A stretch of 64,000 nt of DNA, taken from Rhodospirillales bacterium (GTDB taxonomy: Bacteria; Pseudomonadota; Alphaproteobacteria; ATCC43930; CGMCC-115725). Below are positions 34,111-43,200 of this stretch, one piece after another. The translations under genes were made by a program, and so were the position numbers. The notes under the pieces were generated by a model. It searched no databases. It was not told the origin of the DNA and saw only the letters and a list, made by a program, of their open reading frames with translations. The stretch is from positions 1 through 64,000 of the forward strand of contig DAHUYF010000146.1 of the NCBI GenBank assembly GCA_027315365.1, given 5' to 3'. Within the stretch, counting starts at the first letter, position 1. The number at the start of each line of letters is the position of its first letter.

Positions 34111-34925
34111 GCGCGCGCGGCGAGCCCCGGGGTTTCTCGCCCGGCCGCGTCGGCGCCATGCTGCTGCGCTATCTCTACCTGCTGCGAAGCTCCTGGCCGC
34201 GCGCGCTCGAGCTGGTCTACTGGCCGGCGATCCAGATGGTGCTGTGGGGCTTCACCAGCCAGTTCCTGATGACCAACAGTTCCTATGTCGCCCGCGCCGG
34301 CGGCGTGCTGCTGGCGGCGGTGATGCTGTGGGACGTGATGTTCCGCGGCCAGCTCGGCGTCTGCGTCCCCTTCCTCGAGGAGCTGTGGTCGCGCAATCTC
34401 GGCCATCTCTTCGTCACCCCGCTCAGGCCCTATGAATGGATGATCGCGCTCCTCAGCATGAGCCTGATCCGCGTCCTGATCGGGGTCGGGCCGGCGATGC
34501 TGCTGGCGATCCCGCTCTACCATTATTCGATCTTCTCGCTGGGCCCGCCGCTGCTGGCGTTCTTCCTGCTGCTGCTGGCGATGGGCTGGGGCCTCGGCCT
34601 GATGGTCGATGCCATGCTGCTGCGTCACGGGCTCGGCGCCGAGAGCCTCGCCTGGCTCGCGGTCTTCCTGCTGGCGCCGGCCAGCGCCGTCTATTACCCG
34701 GTCTCGGTGCTGCCGTCCTGGCTGCAGGACGTGGCCTTCCTGCTGCCCTCGGCGCATGTCTTCGAGGGCATGCGCGCGGTGATGTTCCAGCACGTCTTCC
34801 GTCTCGATCATTTCATCGCCGCCGCACTGCTCGACGCGGTCTATCTCACCCTTGGCGGCGCCATCTTCCTCTACGCCTTCCGCGGCGCCCGCCGCCGCGG
34901 CGCGCTGCTGATGGTCGGCGAGTGA
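34107..34925 (+). CDS. ABC-2 type transporter permease
   Basis: A 272-residue inner-membrane protein with six hydrophobic segments, of the NodJ/ABC-2 family. SRNLGHLFVTPLRPYEWM and SAVYYPVSVLPSWLQDVAFLLPSAHVFEGMR are characteristic. GTG 34107 overlaps the ATPase stop (GTGA), so the two are made together. No accessory protein is nearby, so export substrate cannot be guessed. Confidence 0.85.
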   Translation: MSARGEPRGFSPGRVGAMLLRYLYLLRSSWPRALELVYWPAIQMVLWGFTSQFLMTNSSYVARAGGVLLAAVMLWDVMFRGQLGVCVPFLEELWSRNLGHLFVTPLRPYEWMIALLSMSLIRVLIGVGPAMLLAIPLYHYSIFSLGPPLLAFFLLLLAMGWGLGLMVDAMLLRHGLGAESLAWLAVFLLAPASAVYYPVSVLPSWLQDVAFLLPSAHVFEGMRAVMFQHVFRLDHFIAAALLDAVYLTLGGAIFLYAFRGARRRGALLMVGE

Positions 34926-34939
34926 ACAGCGGCGCACCG

Positions 34940-34967
34940 TTGACAAAAATGTTGATATCAACATAAT
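34940..34967 (+). promoter_or_regulatory. Near-consensus promoter containing a perfect 16-bp palindrome
   Basis: TTGACA (34940-34945), a 16-base spacer and CATAAT (34962-34967) form a strong sigma-70 promoter pointing to the VOC gene at 35042. The spacer and first bases of the -10 are covered by a perfect palindrome, ATGTTGATATCAACAT (34949-34964). A repressor bound there would block polymerase. Site style suits ArsR, MarR or TetR family repressors; none is encoded next to it. Confidence 0.65.
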
Positions 34968-35041
34968 TGGCGGCAGGCCCGGATGCTGGTCCAAGGCCGG
35001 AGAGCGAACACCTCGCCACGATGCGGCGGAAGGGCACTCCC

Positions 35042-35455
35042 ATGGAAGTTCAGACCTATCTGTTCTTCGACGGCCGCTGCGACGAGGCCATCGCCTTCTA
35101 CCGCCGCGTCCTCGGCGCCGAAATCGACATGCTGATGCGCTTCAAGGACCATCCCGGAGGCATGCAGCCGGGCATGATTCCGCCCGGCGCCGAAGAGAAA
35201 GTGATGCATGCGAGTTTCCGCATCGGCGACACCACGATCCTGGCGTCCGATGGCCGCTGCCTGGGGAAGCCGAGCTTCCAGGGCTTCGCGCTGGCGCTTT
35301 CCGTGGCGACCGATGCCGAGGCCGAGCGGGTCTTCGCCGCGCTCGGCGATGGCGGCCAGGTGCAGATGCCGCTGGCGAAGACGTTTTTCTCCTCGCGCTT
35401 CGGCACGGTTGCCGACCGCTTCGGCGTGTCGTGGATGGTCCTCGTCCGGGCTTGA
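35042..35455 (+). CDS. VOC-family protein (PhnB/glyoxalase-like)
   Basis: A 137-residue vicinal-oxygen-chelate protein of the PhnB-like group. Typical segments are YLFFDGRCDEAIAFYRRVLGAEI, KVMHASFRIGDTTILASDG and RFGTVADRFGVSWMVL. Members bind small ligands or antibiotics, or are enzymes of unknown activity; the name 3-demethylubiquinone methyltransferase used for some is unsupported. ATG 35042 matches the conserved start METQxYLxF. It is a single gene under its own regulated promoter. Confidence 0.88.
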   Translation: MEVQTYLFFDGRCDEAIAFYRRVLGAEIDMLMRFKDHPGGMQPGMIPPGAEEKVMHASFRIGDTTILASDGRCLGKPSFQGFALALSVATDAEAERVFAALGDGGQVQMPLAKTFFSSRFGTVADRFGVSWMVLVRA

Positions 35456-35461
35456 GGGCTT

Positions 35462-36490
35462 CTAATCCTCTTTTCCGCTCACCCCGGCCTCTGCGAAGGT
35501 CGCCATGCCGGTGTGGCAGGCGAGCGCGGATTTGAGGATGCCGATCGCCAGCGTCGCGCCCGAGGCCTCGCCCAGCCGCATGCCGAGATCGAAGAGCGGC
35601 GCCTTGCCCAGCGCCTGCAGCAGCCGCGTATGGCCGGGCTCGGCCGAGCGGTGCGCGACGATGCAATGGTCGAGCGCGCGCCGGTCGAGCGCGAAGAGCA
35701 CGGCGGCGGCGGCGGTCGTGGCATAGCCGTCGAGCACCACCGGCACGCGGGCGCGGCGCGCGGCGATGATGGCGCCGGTGATCGCGGCGAGCTCGCGCCC
35801 GCCGAGGCGCCGCAGCAGATCGAAGGCGTCGGTCGCCTCGCCGCGATGGCGCCCCACCGCCTCGCCGACCACCGCGACCTTGCGCTCCAGCACGGCGCCG
35901 GCGACGCCGGTGCCGGGGCCGACCCACTCGGCGGCGCTGCCGCCGAAGAGGGCGCAGCACAGCGCCGCGGCGGCGGTGGTGTTGGCGATGCCCATCTCGC
36001 CCAGCGCCAGCAGGTCGATGCCGGGCTCGACCGCCATCATGCCGTAGGCCAGCGCCAGCGCGCAGTCCTCGTCGCTCATCGCCGGCGCGGTGGTGAAATC
36101 CGCGGTCGGCTCGTCGAGCGCCATCTCGTAGACGCGCAGATCGGCGCTGACGGCCTCGCAGAGCTGGTTCACCGCGGCGCCGCCGCGGATGAAGTTCTGC
36201 ACCATCTGCGCCGTGACATCCGCGGGAAAGGCCGAGACGCCGCGCGCCGCGACGCCGTGATTGCCGGCGAAGACCGCGGTGCGGGGATGCTCGATCGTGG
36301 GCGGGTGCTTGCCCTGCCAGGTTGCCATCCACTGCACCAGCTCCTCGAGCCGGCCGAGCGCGCCCGCCGGCTTGGTGAGCTGCGCCTCGCGCGCGGCGGC
36401 GGCGGTGCCGGCCTCGAGATCCGGGCCGGGCAGATGCGCCATCAGCGCGCGCATCTCGTCGAGCGTGGCGAGCGGCTTTTCTTCCGCCAT
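35462..36490 (-). CDS. cobT: Nicotinate-nucleotide-dimethylbenzimidazole phosphoribosyltransferase
   Basis: Makes alpha-ribazole phosphate for the lower ligand of cobalamin (CobT of Salmonella, CobU of Pseudomonas denitrificans). It has 342 residues, the usual length. Landmarks are TAVFAGNHGVAARGVSAFP, LALGEMGIANTTAAAAL, DLGMRLGEASGATLAIGIL and the C-terminal MATFAEAGV with the catalytic Glu. It is divergent from cobS at 36601 with a 110-base shared upstream region. Confidence 0.95.
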   Translation of the reverse strand: MAEEKPLATLDEMRALMAHLPGPDLEAGTAAAAREAQLTKPAGALGRLEELVQWMATWQGKHPPTIEHPRTAVFAGNHGVAARGVSAFPADVTAQMVQNFIRGGAAVNQLCEAVSADLRVYEMALDEPTADFTTAPAMSDEDCALALAYGMMAVEPGIDLLALGEMGIANTTAAAALCCALFGGSAAEWVGPGTGVAGAVLERKVAVVGEAVGRHRGEATDAFDLLRRLGGRELAAITGAIIAARRARVPVVLDGYATTAAAAVLFALDRRALDHCIVAHRSAEPGHTRLLQALGKAPLFDLGMRLGEASGATLAIGILKSALACHTGMATFAEAGVSGKED

Positions 36491-36600
36491 GATGTCCCCC
36501 CGGGCTCCCGTTCAGCGGGCCGCACTCTCCCCCATCGCCGGCGTCGCGCCAAGCGAAAACCGCCGTGGTGCCGGCGCGCGGCTTGCGCTAAAACTCCGCC

Positions 36601-37386
36601 ATGGCCGACCTGCCGCCGCGCTGGAGCGACGCCGCCCGCTGGTGGGGCGAGTTCTGCCGCGCCGCCTCCTTTCTCACCCGCCTGCCGCTGCCGGTACCCC
36701 CCGTCCGGGCCGCAGCACCGCTGGCCGAGGCGGGCTGGGCCTTTCCGCTGGTCGGCATCGTCGTCGGGCTCCTGAGCGGCATCGCCTATGGGGTCGCCGT
36801 CTACCTCCATCTGCCGCCGCTCGCCGCGGCGCTGATCGCGCTGGGATTGGGGGTGCGGCTTACCGGCGGGCTGCATGAGGACGGGCTCGCCGACACCGCC
36901 GACGGGCTCGGCGGCGGCAGCGATCCCGCCGAGAAGCTCGCCATCATGCGCGACAGCCGCATCGGCACCTTCGGCGTGCTGGCCCTCATCTTCAGCGTGG
37001 GTCTGCGCGCCACGGCGATCGCCGGCATCGCCGCCACCGGCCCGGTCATCGTCGCGCTGATCGCCGCCCATGCGGTGGCGCGCGGCCTGCTGCCGCTGGT
37101 GCCGCGCGCGCTCGAGCCGGCGCGCAAGGACGGGCTCGGCGCCGCGGCCGGCACGCCCTCGGCGGCGGTCGCCTGGAGCGCGGCCGGGCTGGGCGCGGTG
37201 ATCGCGCTCTTCGCTCTCGATTTCCTGCCCGGCCTCGTCGCGCTGATCGCCGCCGCGCTGGTGATGTCGGCGCGCGCCGTGCTTGCCCAGCGCCAGCTCG
37301 GCGGCTACACCGGCGACGTGCTCGGCGCGGTCGAGCAGGGCGGCGAGACGGTGGTTCTGTTGGTGGCGGCGGCATGGGCGACGTGA
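36601..37386 (+). CDS. cobS: Adenosylcobinamide-GDP ribazoletransferase
   Basis: Membrane enzyme joining adenosylcobinamide-GDP and alpha-ribazole, the last assembly step of the nucleotide loop (CobS; CobV in Pseudomonas). The 261 residues have several hydrophobic helices. The signature FLTRLPLP near the N-terminus and LTGGLHEDGLADTADGLGGG with the acidic active site are clear, as is the MRDSRIGTFGVLAL segment. It overlaps the phosphatase gene by 13 bases. Confidence 0.95.
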   Translation: MADLPPRWSDAARWWGEFCRAASFLTRLPLPVPPVRAAAPLAEAGWAFPLVGIVVGLLSGIAYGVAVYLHLPPLAAALIALGLGVRLTGGLHEDGLADTADGLGGGSDPAEKLAIMRDSRIGTFGVLALIFSVGLRATAIAGIAATGPVIVALIAAHAVARGLLPLVPRALEPARKDGLGAAAGTPSAAVAWSAAGLGAVIALFALDFLPGLVALIAAALVMSARAVLAQRQLGGYTGDVLGAVEQGGETVVLLVAAAWAT

Positions 37387-38012
37387 CGCGGTGGTGGTGG
37401 GTGCGGCACGCGCCGGTGACGGTGAACGAGGGTCGCTGCTACGGCCAGACCGACCATCCCTGCGACGTGACAGACGCTGCCGCCTTCGCCGGGCTGGCGC
37501 AGAAGCTGCCGCGGGACGCGGTGTGGATCACCAGCCCGCTGCAGCGCACGCATATGACCGCGACCGGCATCGTCCGCGCCGGCCTGCCCGGTCCCGATCC
37601 CATTCCCGGCCCCGGCGTGCTGGTCGAGCCCGATCTCATCGAGCAGCATTTCGGCGACTGGCAGGGCCGTTCCTATGCCGAGCTGGCGCAGCTGAACGGC
37701 AATCTCTGGCCGCGCTTCTGGCTCGGCGCGGCGCATGAGAGGCCGCCCGGCGGCGAGAGCTTCGTCGATCTCATGGCGCGCGCGCATCCCGCCATCGAGC
37801 GGCTGTCGCGCGCGCATGCCGGGCGCGACATCATTGCGGTCACCCATGGCGGCACCATCCGCGCGGCGGTGGCGCAGGCGCTCGGCCTCACGCCCGAGGC
37901 GTCGCTGGCGCTCAGCATCGACAACCTGTCGCTGACCCGGATCGAGCACTTCCCCGGCTCGGACACCGCGCATCCCTGGCGCGTCGCCGCGGTCAACCAG
38001 ACGCCGGTGTAG
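37374..38012 (+). CDS. CobC-like histidine phosphatase
   Basis: Phosphoglycerate-mutase-type phosphatase of 212 residues. The catalytic His is in WVRHAPV; the second His is in THGGTIRAA; IEQHFGDWQGRSYAEL is the acid-containing loop. In this context it likely dephosphorylates alpha-ribazole 5'-phosphate or adenosylcobalamin 5'-phosphate. The start overlaps the cobS end, which supports a role in lower-ligand assembly. Confidence 0.88.
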   Translation: MGDVTRWWWVRHAPVTVNEGRCYGQTDHPCDVTDAAAFAGLAQKLPRDAVWITSPLQRTHMTATGIVRAGLPGPDPIPGPGVLVEPDLIEQHFGDWQGRSYAELAQLNGNLWPRFWLGAAHERPPGGESFVDLMARAHPAIERLSRAHAGRDIIAVTHGGTIRAAVAQALGLTPEASLALSIDNLSLTRIEHFPGSDTAHPWRVAAVNQTPV

Positions 38013-38021
38013 GCGCTTCCT

Positions 38022-38135
38022 CTAAGGCCGCACCAGGAAGACGATCAGCACCGCGACGCCGCCGGCGATCAGCGTGTAGCCGAGGGTCGGCGTCGTGCCG
38101 CAATTCAGGAACAGATTGTCGATGACCGAGCACAT
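38022..38135 (-). CDS. Small single-helix membrane protein, unknown function
   Basis: A 37-residue open frame, below usual length cutoffs. It has a short polar N-terminus with two Cys (residues 2 and 12), then one hydrophobic helix (LGYTLIAGGVAVLIVFLVRP). A well-placed GGAGG lies six bases upstream of ATG 38135, which is the main reason to call it. It converges on the cobC-like gene with a nine-base gap. No family is recognised. Confidence 0.5.
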   Translation of the reverse strand: MCSVIDNLFLNCGTTPTLGYTLIAGGVAVLIVFLVRP

Positions 38136-38377
38136 GGGCTGCCTCCACCGCGTCGGCGCCGCCATCGCACAGCCTGCGGGCTTTGCTCTCTATCTGGTGG
38201 CGGCATAAAGCGGTCCCCAGAAGAATCGCCGGTGATTCGCGGGAGGTTTTAGTCGAGGCCTGCGCGCTGTCCTTTGCCGTCGCCGCCGTCGATTTGACGA
38301 GCACGCCAAATCGCCCCGCCCACGACTTCGTTTCCCCCTCGCTGGCTTCCTGCCGTCTGCCGTGCTAGCGTCGGCCT

Positions 38378-38528
38378 CGCGACGAGACAGGGAAGTCCGG
38401 TGCGATGCCGGCGCTGCCCCCGCAACTGTAAGCGGCGAGATCGCGGCAAAGACAGCCACTGGCCGGTGCGAGCCGGCCGGGAAGGCGCCGCGGTCGACGA
38501 CCCCGAGCCAGGAGACCTCCTCGTTGCG
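38378..38528 (+). promoter_or_regulatory. Cobalamin riboswitch
   Basis: Adenosylcobalamin-binding RNA in the cobU leader. Conserved blocks occur in order: GGGAAGTCCGGTG (near 38390), GCCCCCGCAACTGTAAGCGG, GCCACTGG, GGGAAGGCGCC, and the B12 box GAGCCAGGAGACC (ending 38517). P1 can form between CGCGACGAG (38378-38386) and CTCGTTGCG (38520-38528). It should repress the cobU-cobW-cobN-cobO-cobQ operon when cobalamin is abundant. The rest of the gap 38136-38377 shows no gene. Confidence 0.95.
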
Positions 38529-38564
38529 CCCTTGCAACCGATGATCCTCGGGCGGAGGAACGTC

Positions 38565-39122
38565 TTGCCGGAACGAGCCGATGTGTCTTCGCCGTCTGCG
38601 CCGCCGCCGCGCCTGTCGCTGGTGCTGGGCGGTGCGCGCTCGGGCAAGAGCCGCTACGCCGAAGGCCTGATCGAGGCGGCCTCCGAGCGGGCGCTCTATC
38701 TCGCCACCGCCGAGGCGCGCGATGCCGAGATGCAGGACCGCATCCGCCGCCACCGCGCGCGGCGCGGGCCGCGCTGGACGACGCTCGAGGAGCCCTTCGC
38801 CCTCGCCGACCGGCTGCCGGCCGAGGCGCGTCCCGATCGCCCGATCCTGGTCGACTGCCTCACCCTGTGGCTCTCCAACCATCTGCTCGCCGGGCACGAT
38901 ATCGACGCCGAGATCGCGGCGCTCGACGCCGCGCTGCCCGGCCTCGGCGGGCCGGTGGTGTTCGTCGCCAACGAGGTCGGCCTCGGCATCGTGCCGGAGA
39001 ACGCGCTCGCCCGCGCCTTCCGCGACCATGCCGGCCGGCTCAACCAGACCGTCGCAGCGCGCGCCGACCGCGTCGTCTTCATCGCCGCCGGGCTGCCGCT
39101 CGTGCTCAAGGAACCCAATTGA
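38565..39122 (+). CDS. cobU: Adenosylcobinamide kinase / guanylyltransferase
   Basis: Phosphorylates adenosylcobinamide and adds GMP (CobU; CobP in Pseudomonas). The P-loop GGARSGKSR and ALYLATAEARDAEMQDRI, LVDCLTLWLSN and VANEVGLGIVPENALARAFRD are all present. TTG 38565 is chosen because GGAGG lies seven bases upstream and it gives 185 residues, close to the family norm; ATG 38541 (eight residues longer) is the alternative. It is the first gene after the cobalamin riboswitch; its stop overlaps the cobW ATG. Confidence 0.93.
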   Translation: MPERADVSSPSAPPPRLSLVLGGARSGKSRYAEGLIEAASERALYLATAEARDAEMQDRIRRHRARRGPRWTTLEEPFALADRLPAEARPDRPILVDCLTLWLSNHLLAGHDIDAEIAALDAALPGLGGPVVFVANEVGLGIVPENALARAFRDHAGRLNQTVAARADRVVFIAAGLPLVLKEPN

Positions 39123-40147
39123 TGCGCAAGATTCCCGCGACCATCGTCACCGGCTTTTTGGGCGCCGGCAAGACCAGCCTCATCCGCCATCTCCTCGCCC
39201 GGGCCGGGGGCCGCCGCATCGCGCTGATCATCAACGAGTTCGGCGAGCTCGGCATCGACCGCGAGATCCTGCTCGGCTGCGGCGTCGAGAGCTGCGGCGA
39301 AGAGGATGTGATCGAACTGGCCAATGGCTGCATCTGCTGCACCGTCGCCGAAGATTTCCTGCCGACCATCGCGGCGCTGCTGGCACGCCCGGCGCCGCCC
39401 GAGCACATTGTCATCGAGACTTCGGGCCTCGCGCTGCCCAAGCCGCTGGTGCAGGCCTTCGCCTGGCCCGAGGTAAAGGCGCGGGTCACCGTCGACGGCG
39501 TCGTCGCGGTGATCGACGCGGCGGCAGTGGCGGCCGGGCGCTTTGCCGCCGATCCCGCGGCCCTCGCCGCGCAGCGCGCCGCCGATCCCGCGCTCGACCA
39601 CGACAATCCGCTGGAAGAAGTGTTCGGCGACCAGCTCGCCTGCGCCGATCTCGTCGTGCTCAACAAGAGCGATCTGCTCACCGCCGACGACCTGGCCGCG
39701 GTCGAAAGCGCGACGCGCGCGCGGCTGCGGCCGGCGGTGAAGCTGCTGCGCGCCACCGCGGGCGCCGTGGCGCCGGCGCTGCTGCTCGGGCTCGCCGCCG
39801 CCGCCGAGGACGATCTCGCCGCGCGGCCCTCGCATCACGATCTCGAGGGCACGCATGATCACGAGGATTTCGAGAGTTTCGTCGTCGCGCGCGGGCCGGT
39901 CGCCGATCCCCAGCGCTTCCTCGACCGGCTCGGCGCCGTCATCGCCGCGCATGACGTGCTGCGCTTGAAGGGCTTCCTCGACGTGCCCGGCAAGGAGTTC
40001 CGCCAGGTGGTGCAGGGCGTCGGAGCGCGGCTGCAGTATTATTTCGACCGGCCCTGGCGCGCCGGCGAGCCGCGCCGCAGCCATCTCGTCGTCATCGGCC
40101 GCAAAGGCCTCGACCGCGCCGCGATCTCCGCGGCGCTGCTGGCATGA
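39122..40147 (+). CDS. cobW: CobW-family metal chaperone GTPase
   Basis: A 341-residue G3E GTPase thought to supply cobalt to the CobNST chelatase. G1 is FLGAGKTSL, the metal-binding CxCC motif is NGCICCTV, G3 is ETSGLA and G4 is NKSD. A His-containing linker (SHHDLEGTHDHED) precedes the C-terminal CobW domain. ATG 39122 overlaps the cobU stop (TGATG). It lies immediately before cobN, the usual alphaproteobacterial order. Confidence 0.95.
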   Translation: MRKIPATIVTGFLGAGKTSLIRHLLARAGGRRIALIINEFGELGIDREILLGCGVESCGEEDVIELANGCICCTVAEDFLPTIAALLARPAPPEHIVIETSGLALPKPLVQAFAWPEVKARVTVDGVVAVIDAAAVAAGRFAADPAALAAQRAADPALDHDNPLEEVFGDQLACADLVVLNKSDLLTADDLAAVESATRARLRPAVKLLRATAGAVAPALLLGLAAAAEDDLAARPSHHDLEGTHDHEDFESFVVARGPVADPQRFLDRLGAVIAAHDVLRLKGFLDVPGKEFRQVVQGVGARLQYYFDRPWRAGEPRRSHLVVIGRKGLDRAAISAALLA

Positions 40148-40177
40148 CGTCGTCGCGCCTCGCTTACCGATCGGCCC

Positions 40178-40202
40178 CCCCTCCCCCTCAAGGGGGGAGG
40201 GG
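40178..40202 (+). repeat. GC hairpin between cobW and cobN
   Basis: A 10-bp perfect stem (40178-40187 with 40193-40202) with a five-base loop, made of C and G runs. It occupies most of the 70-base cobW-cobN gap and ends 15 bases before the cobN ATG, overlapping the G-rich stretch that would serve as ribosome-binding site. It may be a dispersed palindrome or affect cobN translation. Confidence 0.4.
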
Positions 40203-40217
40203 ATATGAAGCCTCGCC

Positions 40218-43200
40218 ATGCATCTCCTAGCCGCGCAATCCGGCAGCATCGGCGACGGCGCCGCGGCGGTCGAGCTCGGCCAGACGCCGGGCGACATTGT
40301 CGTGCTGTCGGCGGCGGATAGCGAGATCGCCTGCCTCGCCGCGGCGCAGCGCCGGCGCGTCGCGGACGATCCCGCCGCGCCCAGCCTCCGGCTCGCCAGC
40401 CTGCTGCGCCTTGGCCACAATTATTCCGTCGACCGCCATGTCGAGACCGTGCTGTCGCGGGCGCGGCTTGTCATCGTTCGGCTGCTGGGCGGCAGCGGCT
40501 ATTGGCGCTACGGCGTCGAGCGTCTCGCCGAGCTGGCGCGCGGCCGCGGCCTCTTGCTGGCCTTGCTGCCGGGCGACGACCAGCCCGATGCCGAGCTGGC
40601 GCAGCTGTCGACGCTCGCCCCCGAGGCGATGCACCGGCTCTGGCGCTACCTCGCCGAAGGCGGTGCCGGCAATGCCGAGCAGTTCCTGCGCTATGCCGCG
40701 AGCCTGATCGGCGGTACGGCCGCCTGGCGCGAGCCCGCGCCCTTGCTGCGCGCCGGGATTTACTGGCCGGGGCGGGAGAGCGTCGACCTCGCCGCGTTGC
40801 GCGCGCAGTGGCGGCCCGAGGCGCCGGTGGCGGCGGTCGTCTTTTATCGCGCGCTGGTGCAGGCGGCGAACACCGCGCCGGTCGATGCGCTGATCGCCGC
40901 GCTTCAGGCGCGCGGCCTCAACCCGCTGCCGCTCTATGCGCAAAGCCTCAAGGACGCGCAGGCGGCGGCGATCCTCGGCCAGGCGCTGGCCGCGGCGGCG
41001 CCCGACATCGTGCTGAACGCCACCGGCTTCGCCGTCTCGGCGCCGGGCGAGCCGCATCGTCCGGGCGTGCTCGACGCCGCCGACTGCCCGGTGCTGCAGG
41101 TGATCTTCGCCGGCGGTGAGGAGAGCGCCTGGCGCCAGGGCACGCGCGGCCTCGATGCCCGCGACATCGCCATGAACGTGGCGCTGCCCGAGATCGACGG
41201 CCGCATCATCACCCGCGCGCTCTCGTTCAAGGCGGCAGCGCGCCGCGATCCCCTGACCGAGGCCGATCTCGTCTGCTATGCGCCGGTGGCGGACCGCATC
41301 GGTTTCGTCGCCGATCTCGCGCGCAACTGGGTGCGGCTGCGCCGCACGCCGCCGGAAGAGCGCCGGATCGCGCTGGTGCTGGCGAACTATCCCGGGCGCG
41401 ACGGCCGCATCGGCAACGGCGTCGGCCTCGACACTCCGCAATCGGTGATCGTGGCGCTGCGCGCGCTGGCCGAGGCGGGGTACCGCGTCGGCGAGATCCC
41501 GCCGGACGGCGATGCGCTGATTGGCGCGCTGCGCGCCGGCCCGACCAACAGCGCCGACGGCCGCCGCCGCGCCGCCGAGGAGGGCTTCTCGCGCGCCGAT
41601 TACGCCGCCTATTTCGCGGTGCTGCCGCGCACGGCGCAGGACGCGGTGACCGCGCGCTGGGGTGCGCCGGAACGCGATCCCGCCTTCCGCGAGAGCCGCC
41701 TCGATTGCGGCAGCTTCGCCATCCCGGCGCTGCGCTTCGGCAATGTCGCGGTGGCGATCCAGCCGTCGCGCGGCTACGACATCGACCCCGCCGCGAGCTA
41801 TCACGCGCCCGATCTGGTGCCGCCGCACGGCTATCTCGCTTTCTACGCCTGGCTCGCCGACGGCTTGCGCGCCCAGGCGGTGGTGCATATGGGCAAGCAC
41901 GGAAATCTCGAATGGCTGCCGGGCAAGGCGCTGGCGCTCTCGGCCGAATGCTTCCCCGAGGCGGCGCTCGGGCCGTTGCCGCATCTCTACCCCTTCATCG
42001 TCAACGATCCCGGCGAGGGGACGCAAGCCAAGCGCCGCGCCCAGGCGGTGATCGTCGATCACCTGACGCCGCCGCTGACCCGCGCCGAGAGCTATGGTCG
42101 CCTCGCCGAGCTGGAACGCCTGGTCGACGAGTATTACGCCGCCGCGGCCGGCGATCCGCGCCGGCTGCCGGTGCTCGGCGCCGAGATCGTCGAGCTGGTG
42201 CGCGCCACCGGGCTCGACCGCGATTGCGGCATCTCGCTGAGCGACGGCCGCGACGCGGCGCTGGGCAAGCTCGACGCCTATCTCTGCGAGCTGAAGGAGA
42301 TGCAGATCCGCGACGGCCTGCACGTCTTCGGCCGCGCCCCGGACGGCGCGCAGCTCGCCGATCTGCTGGTGGCGCTGACGCGCCTGCCGCGCGGGAAGGC
42401 GCCGGGCCAGGCCTCGCTGATCCGCGCGCTGGCCGCCGATCTCGCCCTCGATTTCGACCCGCTCGACGCGGCGCTCGGCGCGCCCTGGACCGGGCCGCGG
42501 CCGGCGGCGCTTGCCGGCGACGCGCCCTGGCGCAGCGCCGGCGACACGGTGGAGCGGCTGGAGCTTCTGGCGCTGCGCCTGGTGACCGGCGAGGCCGCGC
42601 CGGAGGGCGTGTGGACGCGCACCCGCGCCGTGCTCGACGCCATCGCGCGCGAGATCAAGCCGGCGGTCGAGGCCTGCGGCGCGGCCGAGCTCGACGGGCT
42701 GCTGTGCGGGCTCGCCGGGCGCTTTGTCGCACCCGGCCCCTCGGGCGCGCCGACGCGCGGCCGGCCCGAGGTGCTGCCGACGGGGCGCAATTTCTATTCG
42801 CTCGACAGCCGCGCGGTGCCGACGCCGGCGGCCTGGCAGCTCGGCTGGAAATCGGCGCAGCTTCTGGTCGAACGTCATGCACAGGAGCATGGGAGATATC
42901 CCCGCCGCCTCGCGCTTTCCGCCTGGGGCACCGCCAACATGCGCACCGGCGGCGACGACGTGGCGCAGGCGCTGGCGCTGATGGGCGTGCGGCCGCAATG
43001 GGAAGCGAAGACCGGCCGCGTCCAGGGATTCGAAGTCCTGCCGGCGCGCCTGCTCGACCGGCCGCGGGTCGACGTCACCTTGCGCGTCTCGGGCTTCTTC
43101 CGCGACGCCTTCCCCAATCTCATCGCGCTGGTCGACAGCGCCGCGCGTGCCGTGGCGGCGCTCGACGAGCCCGCCGAGGTCAATCCGCTCGCCGACCGCG

